Positions 6,162 through 13,667 of a stretch of 16,415 nucleotides of DNA are shown piece by piece. Below the pieces are notes generated by a model. That model did not search any database and was not told the origin of the DNA. It worked only from the letters and a program-made list of their open reading frames with translations. Source of the DNA: JARROD01 sp037384225 (GTDB lineage: Bacteria > Pseudomonadota > Gammaproteobacteria > Pseudomonadales > Cellvibrionaceae); contig JARROD010000086.1 in assembly GCA_037384225.1 (NCBI GenBank), positions 1 to 16,415 of the forward strand, written 5' to 3'. The first letter of the stretch is position 1. Each line of letters starts with the position of its first letter. A program made the translations under genes and the position numbers.

Positions 6162-7940
6162 ATGGGAAAAAATGTATTAATGTTGTTTTTGGCAGCAGTG
6201 GCGTGCTGTATTTCCGTTGTAGCTTTTACCCAGGCCACTAACCCTGCTCAAGTAATCAATCCTGGCAACAAAACTTCGCGGCCCGCCAACACAGCACCGC
6301 GACCGTTCGATCACAGCGAAACAGGTTTTGAGTTGTCTGGCTCACATAAGTTTGTAGCCTGTGAAAGCTGTCATATCGGCGGCAATTTTCGCGGTACGCC
6401 AACGCGGTGTAATGTGTGTCACAGTCTAAATGGTTTTATTAACGCCAGCCCCAAACCGGCTTCCCACATTGCCACCACCGACTCCTGTGACAGTTGCCAC
6501 CGCGAAACCTTGTGGGAGGATGTCAGTCGAGTGGATCACGCGCAGGTCTTTGGCGCTTGTGAAAGTTGCCACAATAATTTGGCAGCCAGTGGCAAGCCAC
6601 CCAATCACCTAGCCACCACCGCGGAGTGTAATGCCTGTCATTCGGATCTTACCTGGGTGCCGGCTACGTTTGATCACACCAACATTACCAGTAATTGCGT
6701 GTCCTGCCACAACAATGTGACCGCCTCGGGAAAAAATCCGGAACATATTCTCTCTGCTGATACTTGTGAGGCGTGCCATTCCACCGTGGCGTGGGAACCG
6801 GCATCGGTCGATCATCAGTTGGTAATGGGCACCTGTTCCAGTTGTCACAATGGTGGAATTGCCACCGGCAAGCACCCCACCCATATCACCACAACAGGCG
6901 AGTGTGACGCCTGCCATAGCACCAATGCCTGGATTCCGGCGAATTTTGACCACAATGCCATTACTGGCCAATGCTACAGTTGTCACAATGGGGTAGGAGC
7001 TACCGGCAAGAGTATGGATCACATCCTGAGTACCAATATTTGTGAGGCCTGTCATTCGCCGCTTTCCTGGTTGCCGGCTTCAGTTAATCACGACGAAGTT
7101 GCCGGTAATTGCGCCAACTGCCACAATAACGTGATTGCCACCGGTCAAGACCCCGGGCACATAGTGACAACGGCGGATTGCAATGCATGTCACTCAACCG
7201 TGGCATGGTCGCCGGCGAACTTTGATCATTCAACGGTAACCAATAATTGTTACAGCTGCCACAACGGAAGTACCGCTACCGGTAAAACATCGGATCATAT
7301 TTTAAGTAGCAATCTTTGCGAAGCATGCCATTCTTCCATTGCCTGGCTGCCGGCTTCGGTTGATCACGATGAAGTGACTGGTAGTTGCTCCACTTGCCAC
7401 AACAATGTGATTGCAACCGGAAAGGATCCGGATCACATCGTGACAAGTGGCGAATGCAATACCTGTCATTCGACCGTCGCCTGGACTCCCGCCAATTTTG
7501 ATCATTCAACAGTCTCGGACAATTGTTCCAGCTGCCACAACGGCTCCATTGCAACCGGAAAAAACAACGGACATTTTGTCACCAATCGGGAATGTAATAC
7601 TTGTCACACGAATACATACTGGACGCCGGATAGTTTTAGTCACAGCAGTCCTAACTATCCGGGTGATCACCGCCGCAACCTGGGTTGTACCGATTGTCAC
7701 GGAGGAAACTCTGAAACCGTCACCTGGGATTTCCCAAGTTACGCTCCTGACTGCGCCGGTTGTCACGCCAATGACTATCGTAGCGGGCCTCACAAGAAAG
7801 TGGATTCACCGGCGATTTATTATACGGTCGGCGAATTAAGAGATTGCGCTGGCGCCTGTCACCAGTACACGGATTCCACCTTTACCACCATCAGACGAAG
7901 CCGCAGCGGCGAGCATCGGGTGAATAGCGATGATTTCTAG
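6162..7940 (+). CDS. Periplasmic multiheme c-type cytochrome, 21 CXXCH plus one CX3CH
   Basis: 592 residues with a clear signal peptide (residues 1 to about 25, MGKNVLMLFLAAVACC...) and a Shine-Dalgarno GGAG nine bases before ATG. I count 21 CXXCH motifs plus a terminal CAGACH (CX3CH) at 562-567. The first module (about 48-88) resembles those of the upstream cytochrome (FDHSETGFELSG.H..CESCH). From residue 156 the protein is a regular array: CxxCH motifs at 156, 202, 248, 294, 340, 386, 432 and 478 are exactly 46 residues apart, each followed about 22 residues later by a second CxxCH. Many extra histidines (FDH, VDH, DH) could serve as distal ligands. Expected role: a long periplasmic wire, or, if it reaches the outer membrane, the partner of the barrel protein encoded next, whose start overlaps this stop by 11 bp (translational coupling). 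Confidence 0.9.
   Translation: MGKNVLMLFLAAVACCISVVAFTQATNPAQVINPGNKTSRPANTAPRPFDHSETGFELSGSHKFVACESCHIGGNFRGTPTRCNVCHSLNGFINASPKPASHIATTDSCDSCHRETLWEDVSRVDHAQVFGACESCHNNLAASGKPPNHLATTAECNACHSDLTWVPATFDHTNITSNCVSCHNNVTASGKNPEHILSADTCEACHSTVAWEPASVDHQLVMGTCSSCHNGGIATGKHPTHITTTGECDACHSTNAWIPANFDHNAITGQCYSCHNGVGATGKSMDHILSTNICEACHSPLSWLPASVNHDEVAGNCANCHNNVIATGQDPGHIVTTADCNACHSTVAWSPANFDHSTVTNNCYSCHNGSTATGKTSDHILSSNLCEACHSSIAWLPASVDHDEVTGSCSTCHNNVIATGKDPDHIVTSGECNTCHSTVAWTPANFDHSTVSDNCSSCHNGSIATGKNNGHFVTNRECNTCHTNTYWTPDSFSHSSPNYPGDHRRNLGCTDCHGGNSETVTWDFPSYAPDCAGCHANDYRSGPHKKVDSPAIYYTVGELRDCAGACHQYTDSTFTTIRRSRSGEHRVNSDDF
6627..7592 (+). repeat. Seven 138-bp (46-residue) di-heme repeats with a 276-bp super-period
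   Basis: Units begin at 6627, 6765, 6903, 7041, 7179, 7317 and 7455, with a diverged eighth starting at 7593. Alternate units form two types: one carries CEACH with PASVDH or PASVNH, the other C(N/D)ACH or CNTCH with PANFDH or PATFDH. The basic duplicated block is therefore a 92-residue, four-heme pair. Confidence 0.9.
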
Positions 7941-10092
7941 AGGGTTGGGCTGCAATAAATGCATTGCAAACGTTATCGCTAATGCCATCCAAAGAGGCAG
8001 TGGTGTGGCGCTTGTGTTTGTCGTTCAACTACTAATAGTAACGCTGCCTGCGCTGGCCCAACCGCAACCACTGCCACAAGATCAAGCACAACCACAAGAC
8101 AATATCAATTGGCAGGAGTGGTACGGTAACTTCCAGAACAACTCGTTTATTATTGAGTTAGGTTTTGATCGCGAAAGCGCGGAGACTCTAAAACAGCGTT
8201 TGAATATTTATCGCTTGCGTCTTATCTATATACCCGCACAATCCGCTGGATCCGTCGCGCCACTGTCTTTGCGCATTGGTTTTTTTAGATCGAGGGCTCA
8301 GGCACAAGAATTTCTCGATGCCAGTGATTTTTTGTTTAGACGCCAGACTGTGCGCAGAGTCACCGCCGAGGAGCATCAACAGGTAATAGATTCCCTGGCA
8401 AACCCTGACGCGGCTTTGGCGGAAGGATACTTTGTCTTCCCGGTTAGCAAAGACCCGTGTTCTGGAATACATTATAACTCTAAAAAAATACTGCAAAGCG
8501 CCAAGACTTTGTACATGGGTGGCAATTATCGCCAGGCCTTAAGCTATTATCAGTTGTTGTCTATCGTGGCCGATGATGGTATCGCGGCCTGGTCACAGGA
8601 GTTGATCGGTCTGTGTTATGAAAAACTGGGAGACTACAAGCAAGCCGAGCAGGCGTATGAAACCCGGTTAGCGCAATACCCCGAGGCGGAAGGTGTCCGG
8701 CGCGTGGAACAGCGGCTGCGGGGCGTGCAAACGGCGGCCGAAGACGGCCACAAGGGGCTGAGAAAAACCAAGTACCAATATGGCAATGCTAGCCCGACTT
8801 TTTTTCGTGGTGATGTCGGGCAGTATCATCGCAGTTTAACACGTAGCATTGGTGGTGGTGATAGCGATGAAGTGATGTCGGTCTTATCCACAGACTTCGA
8901 TTTTAGAGGTTCAAGCGCCTGGAAGGGGCAGGTGCTACGCGGTCGTATCAACGGTTTTTGGATCAAGGATCAATTGGACAGCAGCGAGTCTGAATTTCGC
9001 CTGAGGCGCGCCTATGTGGACTACCAGCACGATGGCACTGGTGTAAAGGCCGCATTGGGACGGCAAAAGGAATTCGACAGTGGTGTTTTTACCTCCTTTG
9101 ACGGCGCCACCGTTTCGTACCCGGTGCTGGGCAACGTCGATGTTTCCGTTAGCGCCGGTAAGCCCGTGTATTTTTCCGATATATACGATGACCTGGATTA
9201 CTTTTTTTACAGCGTGTACGCGGATTGGCAGATTAGCCAAGGTTGGTCGCTCAACACTTATGTTATCGAGCAAACCTTAAACGACGTGACAGATAGGGAA
9301 GCCGTGGGTGTGCGTGGTCAGTACGCCAGCAGCCGTGTCAATGGTTCGCTCAATCTGGATTACGATAGCGCCTTCGGTGAATTGAATAATATCCTGTTAA
9401 ACATCAATTATTTATGGACGGAAAATTTAAGTGTAACAGGCATGTACGGTAAGCAGCGTTCTCCATTTTTAAGTGCGGCCAATATTCTTATTGGCCAAGC
9501 TGATTTAGACTTGGAGCTTTATCTGCAGTCAAGATCAAACGTGGACAGCTTGCTGGAAGACGCCTTGGAGCGCACCTCACTCAACTCCTACTATTCCCTG
9601 TCGATGAATTACGATTTTGCTGACAAGGGAAAAATCATTGTCGATTATTATCAGTCGGACTTAACCGATATCCCCACAGCGGAAATTCTTACCGGTGCGC
9701 CTTCCCTGCAACCGGAAATTACCACTTATTCTCATACCTCGATGGGCGCACAGCTCATTATCAACAACGCTTTTTTCCCCAACGACAGTTCTTCATTAGG
9801 GCTGCGTTCAAGTGATGGTACTTCCAGTTCGTCAATCAGTTTGTTTTTAAACAATCGGATTAGGGTAGGTAACTTTTTGGTTGTAAACCCCAAAATTAAT
9901 TATTCGCAAACGTCCTACGAAGCTCAGCGCGAGGATCAACACCAATTGCGCTATGCGCTGTCATTGGCGTATAAGCCGTTTCGAAATACGGAGCTGAGTT
10001 TGGAGTGGGGCAATGAATCCATTACTGTTCCGCAAGGCGGGCAGGACTTCGACAGTAGCTATGTGTTTTTCGGCTACCGCGTGCATTTCTGA
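7930..10092 (+). CDS. Outer-membrane beta-barrel with SPOR-like and TPR-like N-terminal domains
   Basis: 720 residues. An unusually long n-region precedes a hydrophobic core and a cleavage site near LPALA (residue 43). A Pro/Gln-rich linker follows. Residues about 70-145 resemble a SPOR domain (FIIELGFDRE... then LRIGFFRSRAQAQEFL). Residues about 185-265 form TPR-like helices (GNYRQALSYYQLL, GDYKQAEQAYETRL). From about 280 the sequence becomes alternating aromatic/polar beta-strands and ends in GYRVHF with the terminal Phe typical of BAM-inserted barrels. The ATG overlaps the cytochrome stop, with GGGTG about nine bases upstream. By position and fold it is the outer-membrane member of the electron-transfer locus, analogous to the porin of porin-cytochrome conduits, though I see no specific similarity to MtrB/PioB. 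SPOR normally binds septal peptidoglycan; here it may anchor the complex to the cell wall. Confidence 0.8.
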   Translation: MISRGLGCNKCIANVIANAIQRGSGVALVFVVQLLIVTLPALAQPQPLPQDQAQPQDNINWQEWYGNFQNNSFIIELGFDRESAETLKQRLNIYRLRLIYIPAQSAGSVAPLSLRIGFFRSRAQAQEFLDASDFLFRRQTVRRVTAEEHQQVIDSLANPDAALAEGYFVFPVSKDPCSGIHYNSKKILQSAKTLYMGGNYRQALSYYQLLSIVADDGIAAWSQELIGLCYEKLGDYKQAEQAYETRLAQYPEAEGVRRVEQRLRGVQTAAEDGHKGLRKTKYQYGNASPTFFRGDVGQYHRSLTRSIGGGDSDEVMSVLSTDFDFRGSSAWKGQVLRGRINGFWIKDQLDSSESEFRLRRAYVDYQHDGTGVKAALGRQKEFDSGVFTSFDGATVSYPVLGNVDVSVSAGKPVYFSDIYDDLDYFFYSVYADWQISQGWSLNTYVIEQTLNDVTDREAVGVRGQYASSRVNGSLNLDYDSAFGELNNILLNINYLWTENLSVTGMYGKQRSPFLSAANILIGQADLDLELYLQSRSNVDSLLEDALERTSLNSYYSLSMNYDFADKGKIIVDYYQSDLTDIPTAEILTGAPSLQPEITTYSHTSMGAQLIINNAFFPNDSSSLGLRSSDGTSSSSISLFLNNRIRVGNFLVVNPKINYSQTSYEAQREDQHQLRYALSLAYKPFRNTELSLEWGNESITVPQGGQDFDSSYVFFGYRVHF

Positions 10093-10129
10093 TTCCGCCA
10101 GCTTGGCATCGTTTTCTTGCACGCAGCAG

Positions 10130-10297
10130 TGACTCAAAAAACAGCATCTGCGCTACCCCCTCGTTGGCATAAATCTTCGCCGGCAGCGGGGTGGTATTGG
10201 AAAATTCCAGGGTTACATGCCCCTCCCACTCCGGTTCCAGCGGCGTCACATTGACGATAATGCCACAGCGGGCGTAGGTGGACTTACCCAGGCAGAT
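10130..10297 (-). pseudogene. dcd: dCTP deaminase fragment
   Basis: Fifty-six codons, from ICLGKSTYARCG through EPEWEGHVTLEFSN to AQMLFFES, closely match the C-terminal half of dCTP deaminase of Pseudomonas-like gammaproteobacteria (recognised from memory). The N-terminal two thirds and the last 25 or so residues are missing. It is fused directly to the apbC fragment in a different reading frame, so it is not expressed as an enzyme. It lies convergent to, and about 40 bp beyond, the barrel gene. Confidence 0.85.
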
Positions 10298-10515
10298 TCT
10301 TCGTGCCCGCACTTCGAACACTGATGAACAGCCATGTTTTCCACGATTCCGAGTATCGGCACCTTGACCTTGCGAAACATTTCTATGCCTTTTTTGGCAT
10401 CCAGAAGGGCAATATCCTGGGGCGTTGTGACTATTACCGCACCGGTGACCGGAATCTTCTGGGACAGGGTCAGTTGAATATCGCCGGTACCCGGGGGCAA
10501 GTCGATGAGCGTCAA
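10298..10515 (-). pseudogene. apbC: Mrp/ApbC iron-sulfur carrier ATPase fragment
   Basis: Seventy-three codons (LIDLPPGTGDIQLTLSQ, then VIVTTPQDIALLDAKKG, then VENMAVHQCSKCGHEE) are the central part of the Mrp/ApbC family, including the switch region and the CxxC that binds the transferred cluster. The P-loop half and the C-terminus are gone. An in-frame TAG lies immediately upstream (10516-10518). At 10297/10298 the sequence jumps from GHEE of apbC into ICLGK of dcd. In many gammaproteobacteria apbC lies directly upstream of dcd, so this is best read as an ancestral neighbour pair collapsed by a deletion. Confidence 0.85.
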
Positions 10516-10634
10516 CTAACGGTGTTCTCTGTGCTTCCGGAATATCCGGAATTTGAATGCCCTTTTTCATGGGTTCTAATGTGCCACAACTGTAACTAAA
10601 AAGTCACTATTACCCTAACTTATTGAGAAGTTAC
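10516..10634 (-). mobile_element. Truncated 5-prime end of an IS66-like element
   Basis: On the minus strand, starting at 10634, the terminus GTAACTTCTCAATAA matches the ends of the small element at 15793-15877. After about 64 bp an ATG at 10570 opens a peptide beginning MKKGIQIPDIPEAQRTPLV, which resembles the N-terminus of IS66-type transposases. The frame then runs into the apbC remnant near 10515, so only the IR and about 18 transposase codons remain. IS66 elements typically begin GTAA. The family assignment is from memory and moderate. Confidence 0.5.
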
Positions 10635-10923
10635 GCTCCAGCCAGACAACCCCTTGATATTACTGAGTTTTCCGTTCTTCTGCCACTTCTGCTCCAGATA
10701 GCAGCCTCGGCGACCGTTTTTCCAGTCTTTTCATCTTGAATCGTGCTCAAACACTGTATTTATACACAATACCTTCCCTATTTTTAAAAAGTGCCAAAAT
10801 TTTACTTTGACCCCTAAAATTTACCTAAAAATCGACGCCAAGCCTGTCGAACCGGAACTACGATGGCAATGCCTCGCAGTTGGCGTTGGGCCCGAAGGCG
10901 AAACGATTGGCTTGCCCCAAAAG
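10635..10923. other. Non-coding stretch, no convincing gene
   Basis: No convincing gene is seen. An open stretch on the minus strand ends inside the IS terminus (…SVTSQ then TAA at about 10621-10634). A short rightward frame near 10823-10950 runs into the first 54-bp repeat and stops there. Both look like broken fragments of unrecognised genes; 10760-10840 is AT-rich. Confidence 0.4.
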
Positions 10924-11066
10924 GCGGATAATCGAAAAATTCATCGATAACCGCTGAAAACCCCAGCACTATTTAGAGCGGATAATTTAAAAAATTGCAA
11001 ATAATCGCTCAAAATGGCAGTATTGAATGGAGCGGATAACCAGGAAAAATTCAATTATCCGCTACT
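10924..11066 (+). repeat. Three-copy 54-bp tandem palindromic repeat upstream of the ATPase gene
   Basis: GCGGATAA recurs at 10924, 10978 and 11032, exactly 54 bp apart. Each copy contains an A-rich centre (AAAAATT) and a partner arm (ATAACCGC, ATAATCGC, TTATCCGC), so each can fold into a hairpin of about 35 nt. The third has a perfect 9-bp arm pair (AGCGGATAA at 11031-11039, TTATCCGCT at 11055-11063). Inter-hairpin sequences are also similar (AAAA..GCA.TATT), which marks a tandem duplication rather than a CRISPR. The last copy ends about 40 bp before the ATPase start codon. Confidence 0.8.
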
Positions 11067-11103
11067 CACAGCCAATAACAATCATCACCCGGGAGAACCC
11101 TGG

Positions 11104-12540
11104 ATGAAATTTATCGGAAGAACGGCGGAGCTAGAGGTCCTGCAATCCCTTGCCGCCAACCCCCTGGCCGTTGCGACAATCACCGGGCGCCGCCGGGTGG
11201 GAAAAAGTCGCCTGGTGTCTGAATACGCGGAAAGGACGGGCAAGACGCTTATCAGAATCGACGGGCGGGACGCGCCTCGTGCCAATAACAAGATGCAGCT
11301 TCGTGCCTTTGCCAACGATTTGTCACGGGACACGGGTATTCCCGGCTTCAGCTTCAGTGACTGGAACGCCGCTTTCAACGGCCTCGGTACACTGTCAAAA
11401 GGCAAGCAGTGGGTCATCCTGCTGGACGAAATCACCTGGCTGGCCAAGTACAGCGATGAATGCCTGGCGGAACTGAAGGTGTTCATTGATACGCACATTA
11501 ACGGCAGCGATAATCAGTTAATCATCTGTGGCTCCATATCCCAATGGATCGAGGAATTCATTAACCAGAGCGATTCGTTCGTCGGCAGAATCTCGAAAAA
11601 AATTCACCTGAGCCCCCTGCCTCTGCCGGATTGTGCGAAATTCTGGCAAGACAGAGAAGTGTCGACAACGGAAATTCTTACTGCGCTGTGTGTTACCGGA
11701 GGAATACCCCGCTACCTGGAAGAAATCGATGTAAGTGAAAGCGCAGAATGGAATATTCAAAAATTGTGCTTCGATTCTCCCGGTTACATGGTCCACGAAT
11801 TACCCAATCTGATCAAAAGTTCCTTCCTGCAAGCCGAACGACGCGATACTGTCGAGCGTTATCTAAATATATTAGGCACCCTGGCTGAGCATGGAAAAAC
11901 TCCGGCCGAAATCAGCAAGGCAATCAAGATCGAAAATAACGAGCATCTGAAGAACAACCTGACAAGCCTGGTGATGTCCGGCATCGTTTCGGAAAATCCA
12001 TCGTGGAACCTGAAGAGCAAAGCGTTTAATCAACGAAACATCGTCTATCGCATAGACGATCCTTACACGCGATTTTATATCAAGTACATACGCCCCAATC
12101 TCAACGAAATTGAGAAAGGATTGTATAGCCATCTTACGTTGCGACAGCTTGGCGGCTGGGAGACCATCCGGGGGTTTCAGTTCCAGTCCCTGGTCAACCA
12201 AAGCATGATTCCCTTTGTAACGAATAGATTGAAATTAACCAACTTACCCATAAGAAGGTGTGGCCCATATTATCGAAAAAAGACCTCACGCCACCCCGCT
12301 GTTCAGATCGACTATCTGCTGCAAACGGATGATACGCTGTATGTGTGCGAAACCAAGTTCCGGAAGAAGATCAACACATCGGTGATCGATGAGGTGAAGA
12401 AGAAAATCGAAAACCTGGAGAAGCCGAAAGGGATAACTGTCCGGCGGGTGCTGCTATACAGCGGACAAAGAACGCAGGAACTGACGGATAGCATCTACTT
12501 CGATCACCAAATCCGTGTGGATGAGCTGCTGGAATTGTAA
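11104..12540 (+). CDS. Archaeal-type (DUF234-like) P-loop ATPase with nuclease-like C-terminal domain
   Basis: 478 residues from ATG 11104, chosen because GGGAG lies eight bases upstream and because MKFIGRTAEL is the usual N-terminus; a frame from 11014 would translate through the palindromic repeat. Walker A is at 28-35 (GRRRVGKS), Walker B ends in D108-E109 (WVILLDE), and a sensor-like strand is at 138-144 (QLIICGS). A winged-helix-like segment spans about 245-320 (LGTLAEHGKTPAEISKAI). The C-terminal part carries D403 and E416-x-K418 (IDYLL...YVCETKF), the layout of a PD-(D/E)XK nuclease fold, as known for DUF234 proteins. These ATPases belong to the STAND/SWACOS group; their cellular role is poorly defined and they are often scattered by horizontal transfer. 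It appears to be a lone gene between degraded DNA and a hairpin terminator. Confidence 0.85.
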   Translation: MKFIGRTAELEVLQSLAANPLAVATITGRRRVGKSRLVSEYAERTGKTLIRIDGRDAPRANNKMQLRAFANDLSRDTGIPGFSFSDWNAAFNGLGTLSKGKQWVILLDEITWLAKYSDECLAELKVFIDTHINGSDNQLIICGSISQWIEEFINQSDSFVGRISKKIHLSPLPLPDCAKFWQDREVSTTEILTALCVTGGIPRYLEEIDVSESAEWNIQKLCFDSPGYMVHELPNLIKSSFLQAERRDTVERYLNILGTLAEHGKTPAEISKAIKIENNEHLKNNLTSLVMSGIVSENPSWNLKSKAFNQRNIVYRIDDPYTRFYIKYIRPNLNEIEKGLYSHLTLRQLGGWETIRGFQFQSLVNQSMIPFVTNRLKLTNLPIRRCGPYYRKKTSRHPAVQIDYLLQTDDTLYVCETKFRKKINTSVIDEVKKKIENLEKPKGITVRRVLLYSGQRTQELTDSIYFDHQIRVDELLEL

Positions 12541-12608
12541 GCGGGATTTTCCGTAGCCCCCTGGCGCACATGATTCGATCTGGATGCCCTCTTTCTTTTT
12601 ATTTGTTA

Positions 12609-12640
12609 AGGGCCTGTAAAGAAATAACTTTACAGGCCCT
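12609..12640. terminator. Strong hairpin between convergent genes
   Basis: A perfect 13-bp stem (AGGGCCTGTAAAG / CTTTACAGGCCCT) with a 6-nt loop AAATAA lies between the convergent ATPase and lipoprotein genes. No good U-tract follows on either strand, so termination is likely but not certain. It may serve both directions. Confidence 0.6.
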
Positions 12641-12657
12641 AAGTATTTCTACAATAA

Positions 12658-13026
12658 TTATTCTTGCGTGCCATTAACTAGATCGTAGGTTATATCTGGA
12701 TTTAAACCAACGGGACACGCCAGAATCCCATATATAGGAATAAAAATCGATGCAGCTCTAAATTTGGTTCTTAGCTTCCCTTTCTGTATAATTTCTCCGT
12801 CTTTTTCGAGCTTGTATGAAAGTCCTCCTCCAGGAGGAATTCCAATTTGATTCCACCCGAATCCGTGCGTTCTAACTCTACCGTTCTCACTAATTTCTAC
12901 AGGCTTTTCTCTTCCGCCAAGATATAGCTTACTCCCTTCTGGCACTATAAAGGTTCCGTTAGTAGAACATCCTATTGCGCCTAACACACTCAAAACCAAA
13001 AGCAATCTTACTACATTCTTAATCAT
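12658..13026 (-). CDS. Small predicted lipoprotein of unknown function
   Basis: 122 residues. A basic start (MIKNVVR), a hydrophobic core and a lipobox ending GAIGC predict lipidation at Cys20. The mature part is about 100 residues, Gly-rich and mostly beta by pattern (KLYLGGREKPVEI, GRVRTHGFGWNQIG), with a second hydrophobic stretch near 92-105 (AASIFIPIYGILACPVG). I do not recognise a named family. It is the last of four leftward small genes in an AT-rich block that looks cassette-like, 72 bp downstream of the RDD gene. Confidence 0.7.
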   Translation of the reverse strand: MIKNVVRLLLVLSVLGAIGCSTNGTFIVPEGSKLYLGGREKPVEISENGRVRTHGFGWNQIGIPPGGGLSYKLEKDGEIIQKGKLRTKFRAASIFIPIYGILACPVGLNPDITYDLVNGTQE

Positions 13027-13098
13027 AAATTATTCCCAATTAATTGCTCAAATAAATTCTGCTTAACATCTGGTATAAGTCGCGGATAACCCGAATCC

Positions 13099-13524
13099 TT
13101 ATTTTTTAGTGGTGCAATAAATTACCACGGTATTAGCAATTTTGTCACCGAGCCTTTGACGTTTTTTCCCAAGTATTAGAATGGCATCCAATGCTCCAAG
13201 AAAGGGGGATAAAACATTTCGAGCAAAGGATTGAAGAATAGAACAGGGCTTTCCCGTAGACCGTGAAACCACACAAATACCGAGAGGGCGCTTACCAAGG
13301 CTTTGCCCGTTTGGCAATGCATCTGAAAATACGAAGTAGCAGAAAGGTACGCCCAGAATAAAAATGTCCGCCCATTGGTCTTCAAAGCCAATGGTTCGTA
13401 TTGCATACATGCAAAGAAAGAATAAAAATATGGTTATTAGCCCATCTAAGAACTGCCCCTGGTATCGCTTTCCGGGATGTGCCAATTTATGGGACGCCCA
13501 AATAAATTTTTGATTCTCGCTCAT
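13099..13524 (-). CDS. RDD-family small membrane protein
   Basis: 141 residues. The RDD signature is present: R20 and D27 in the N-terminal segment (RYQGQFLDGLI), then GQSLGKRPLGICVV near 74-87 and a C-terminal D...RLGDKIANTVVI. Membrane helices lie at about 27-45, 51-67 and 104-119. RDD proteins are small inner-membrane proteins, several linked to ion transport, but function cannot be assigned here. It stands alone between two short AT-rich gaps and is probably part of the cassette-like block. Confidence 0.8.
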   Translation of the reverse strand: MSENQKFIWASHKLAHPGKRYQGQFLDGLITIFLFFLCMYAIRTIGFEDQWADIFILGVPFCYFVFSDALPNGQSLGKRPLGICVVSRSTGKPCSILQSFARNVLSPFLGALDAILILGKKRQRLGDKIANTVVIYCTTKK

Positions 13525-13667
13525 CGAATTATTCCGAAGTTGGTACTGCTAAGGCCACGCCAAAGCTTCTCAGTATGCGGTCGAATTTAAGTGCATCGTA
13601 TACGATTTACTGAAACGCTATTTCACCTAAAAAATGTCATGTCAATATCCCCATTACTACACCTAAC

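Noticed and set aside
5027..7793. Long minus-strand frames rich in Val, Ile, Thr and Gly within both cytochrome genes
   Set aside because: They are antisense shadows of repetitive CXXCH coding sequence, lacking plausible starts and protein-like composition.
10303..10599. Rightward frame of 98 codons across the apbC relic
   Set aside because: It is antisense to clearly recognisable apbC sequence on the minus strand.
10924..11066. CRISPR array
   Set aside because: Only three units, with similar rather than unique spacers and imperfect repeats; no cas genes nearby. It is a tandem palindromic repeat.
11014..11103. Extended N-terminus of the ATPase from ATG 11014
   Set aside because: It would translate the third palindromic repeat; the ATG at 11104 has a good Shine-Dalgarno and the family-typical start.
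13525..13667. A third attC site between the GNAT and RDD genes
   Set aside because: TTAGGTG occurs twice but as direct, not inverted, repeats, and no paired core boxes could be found.
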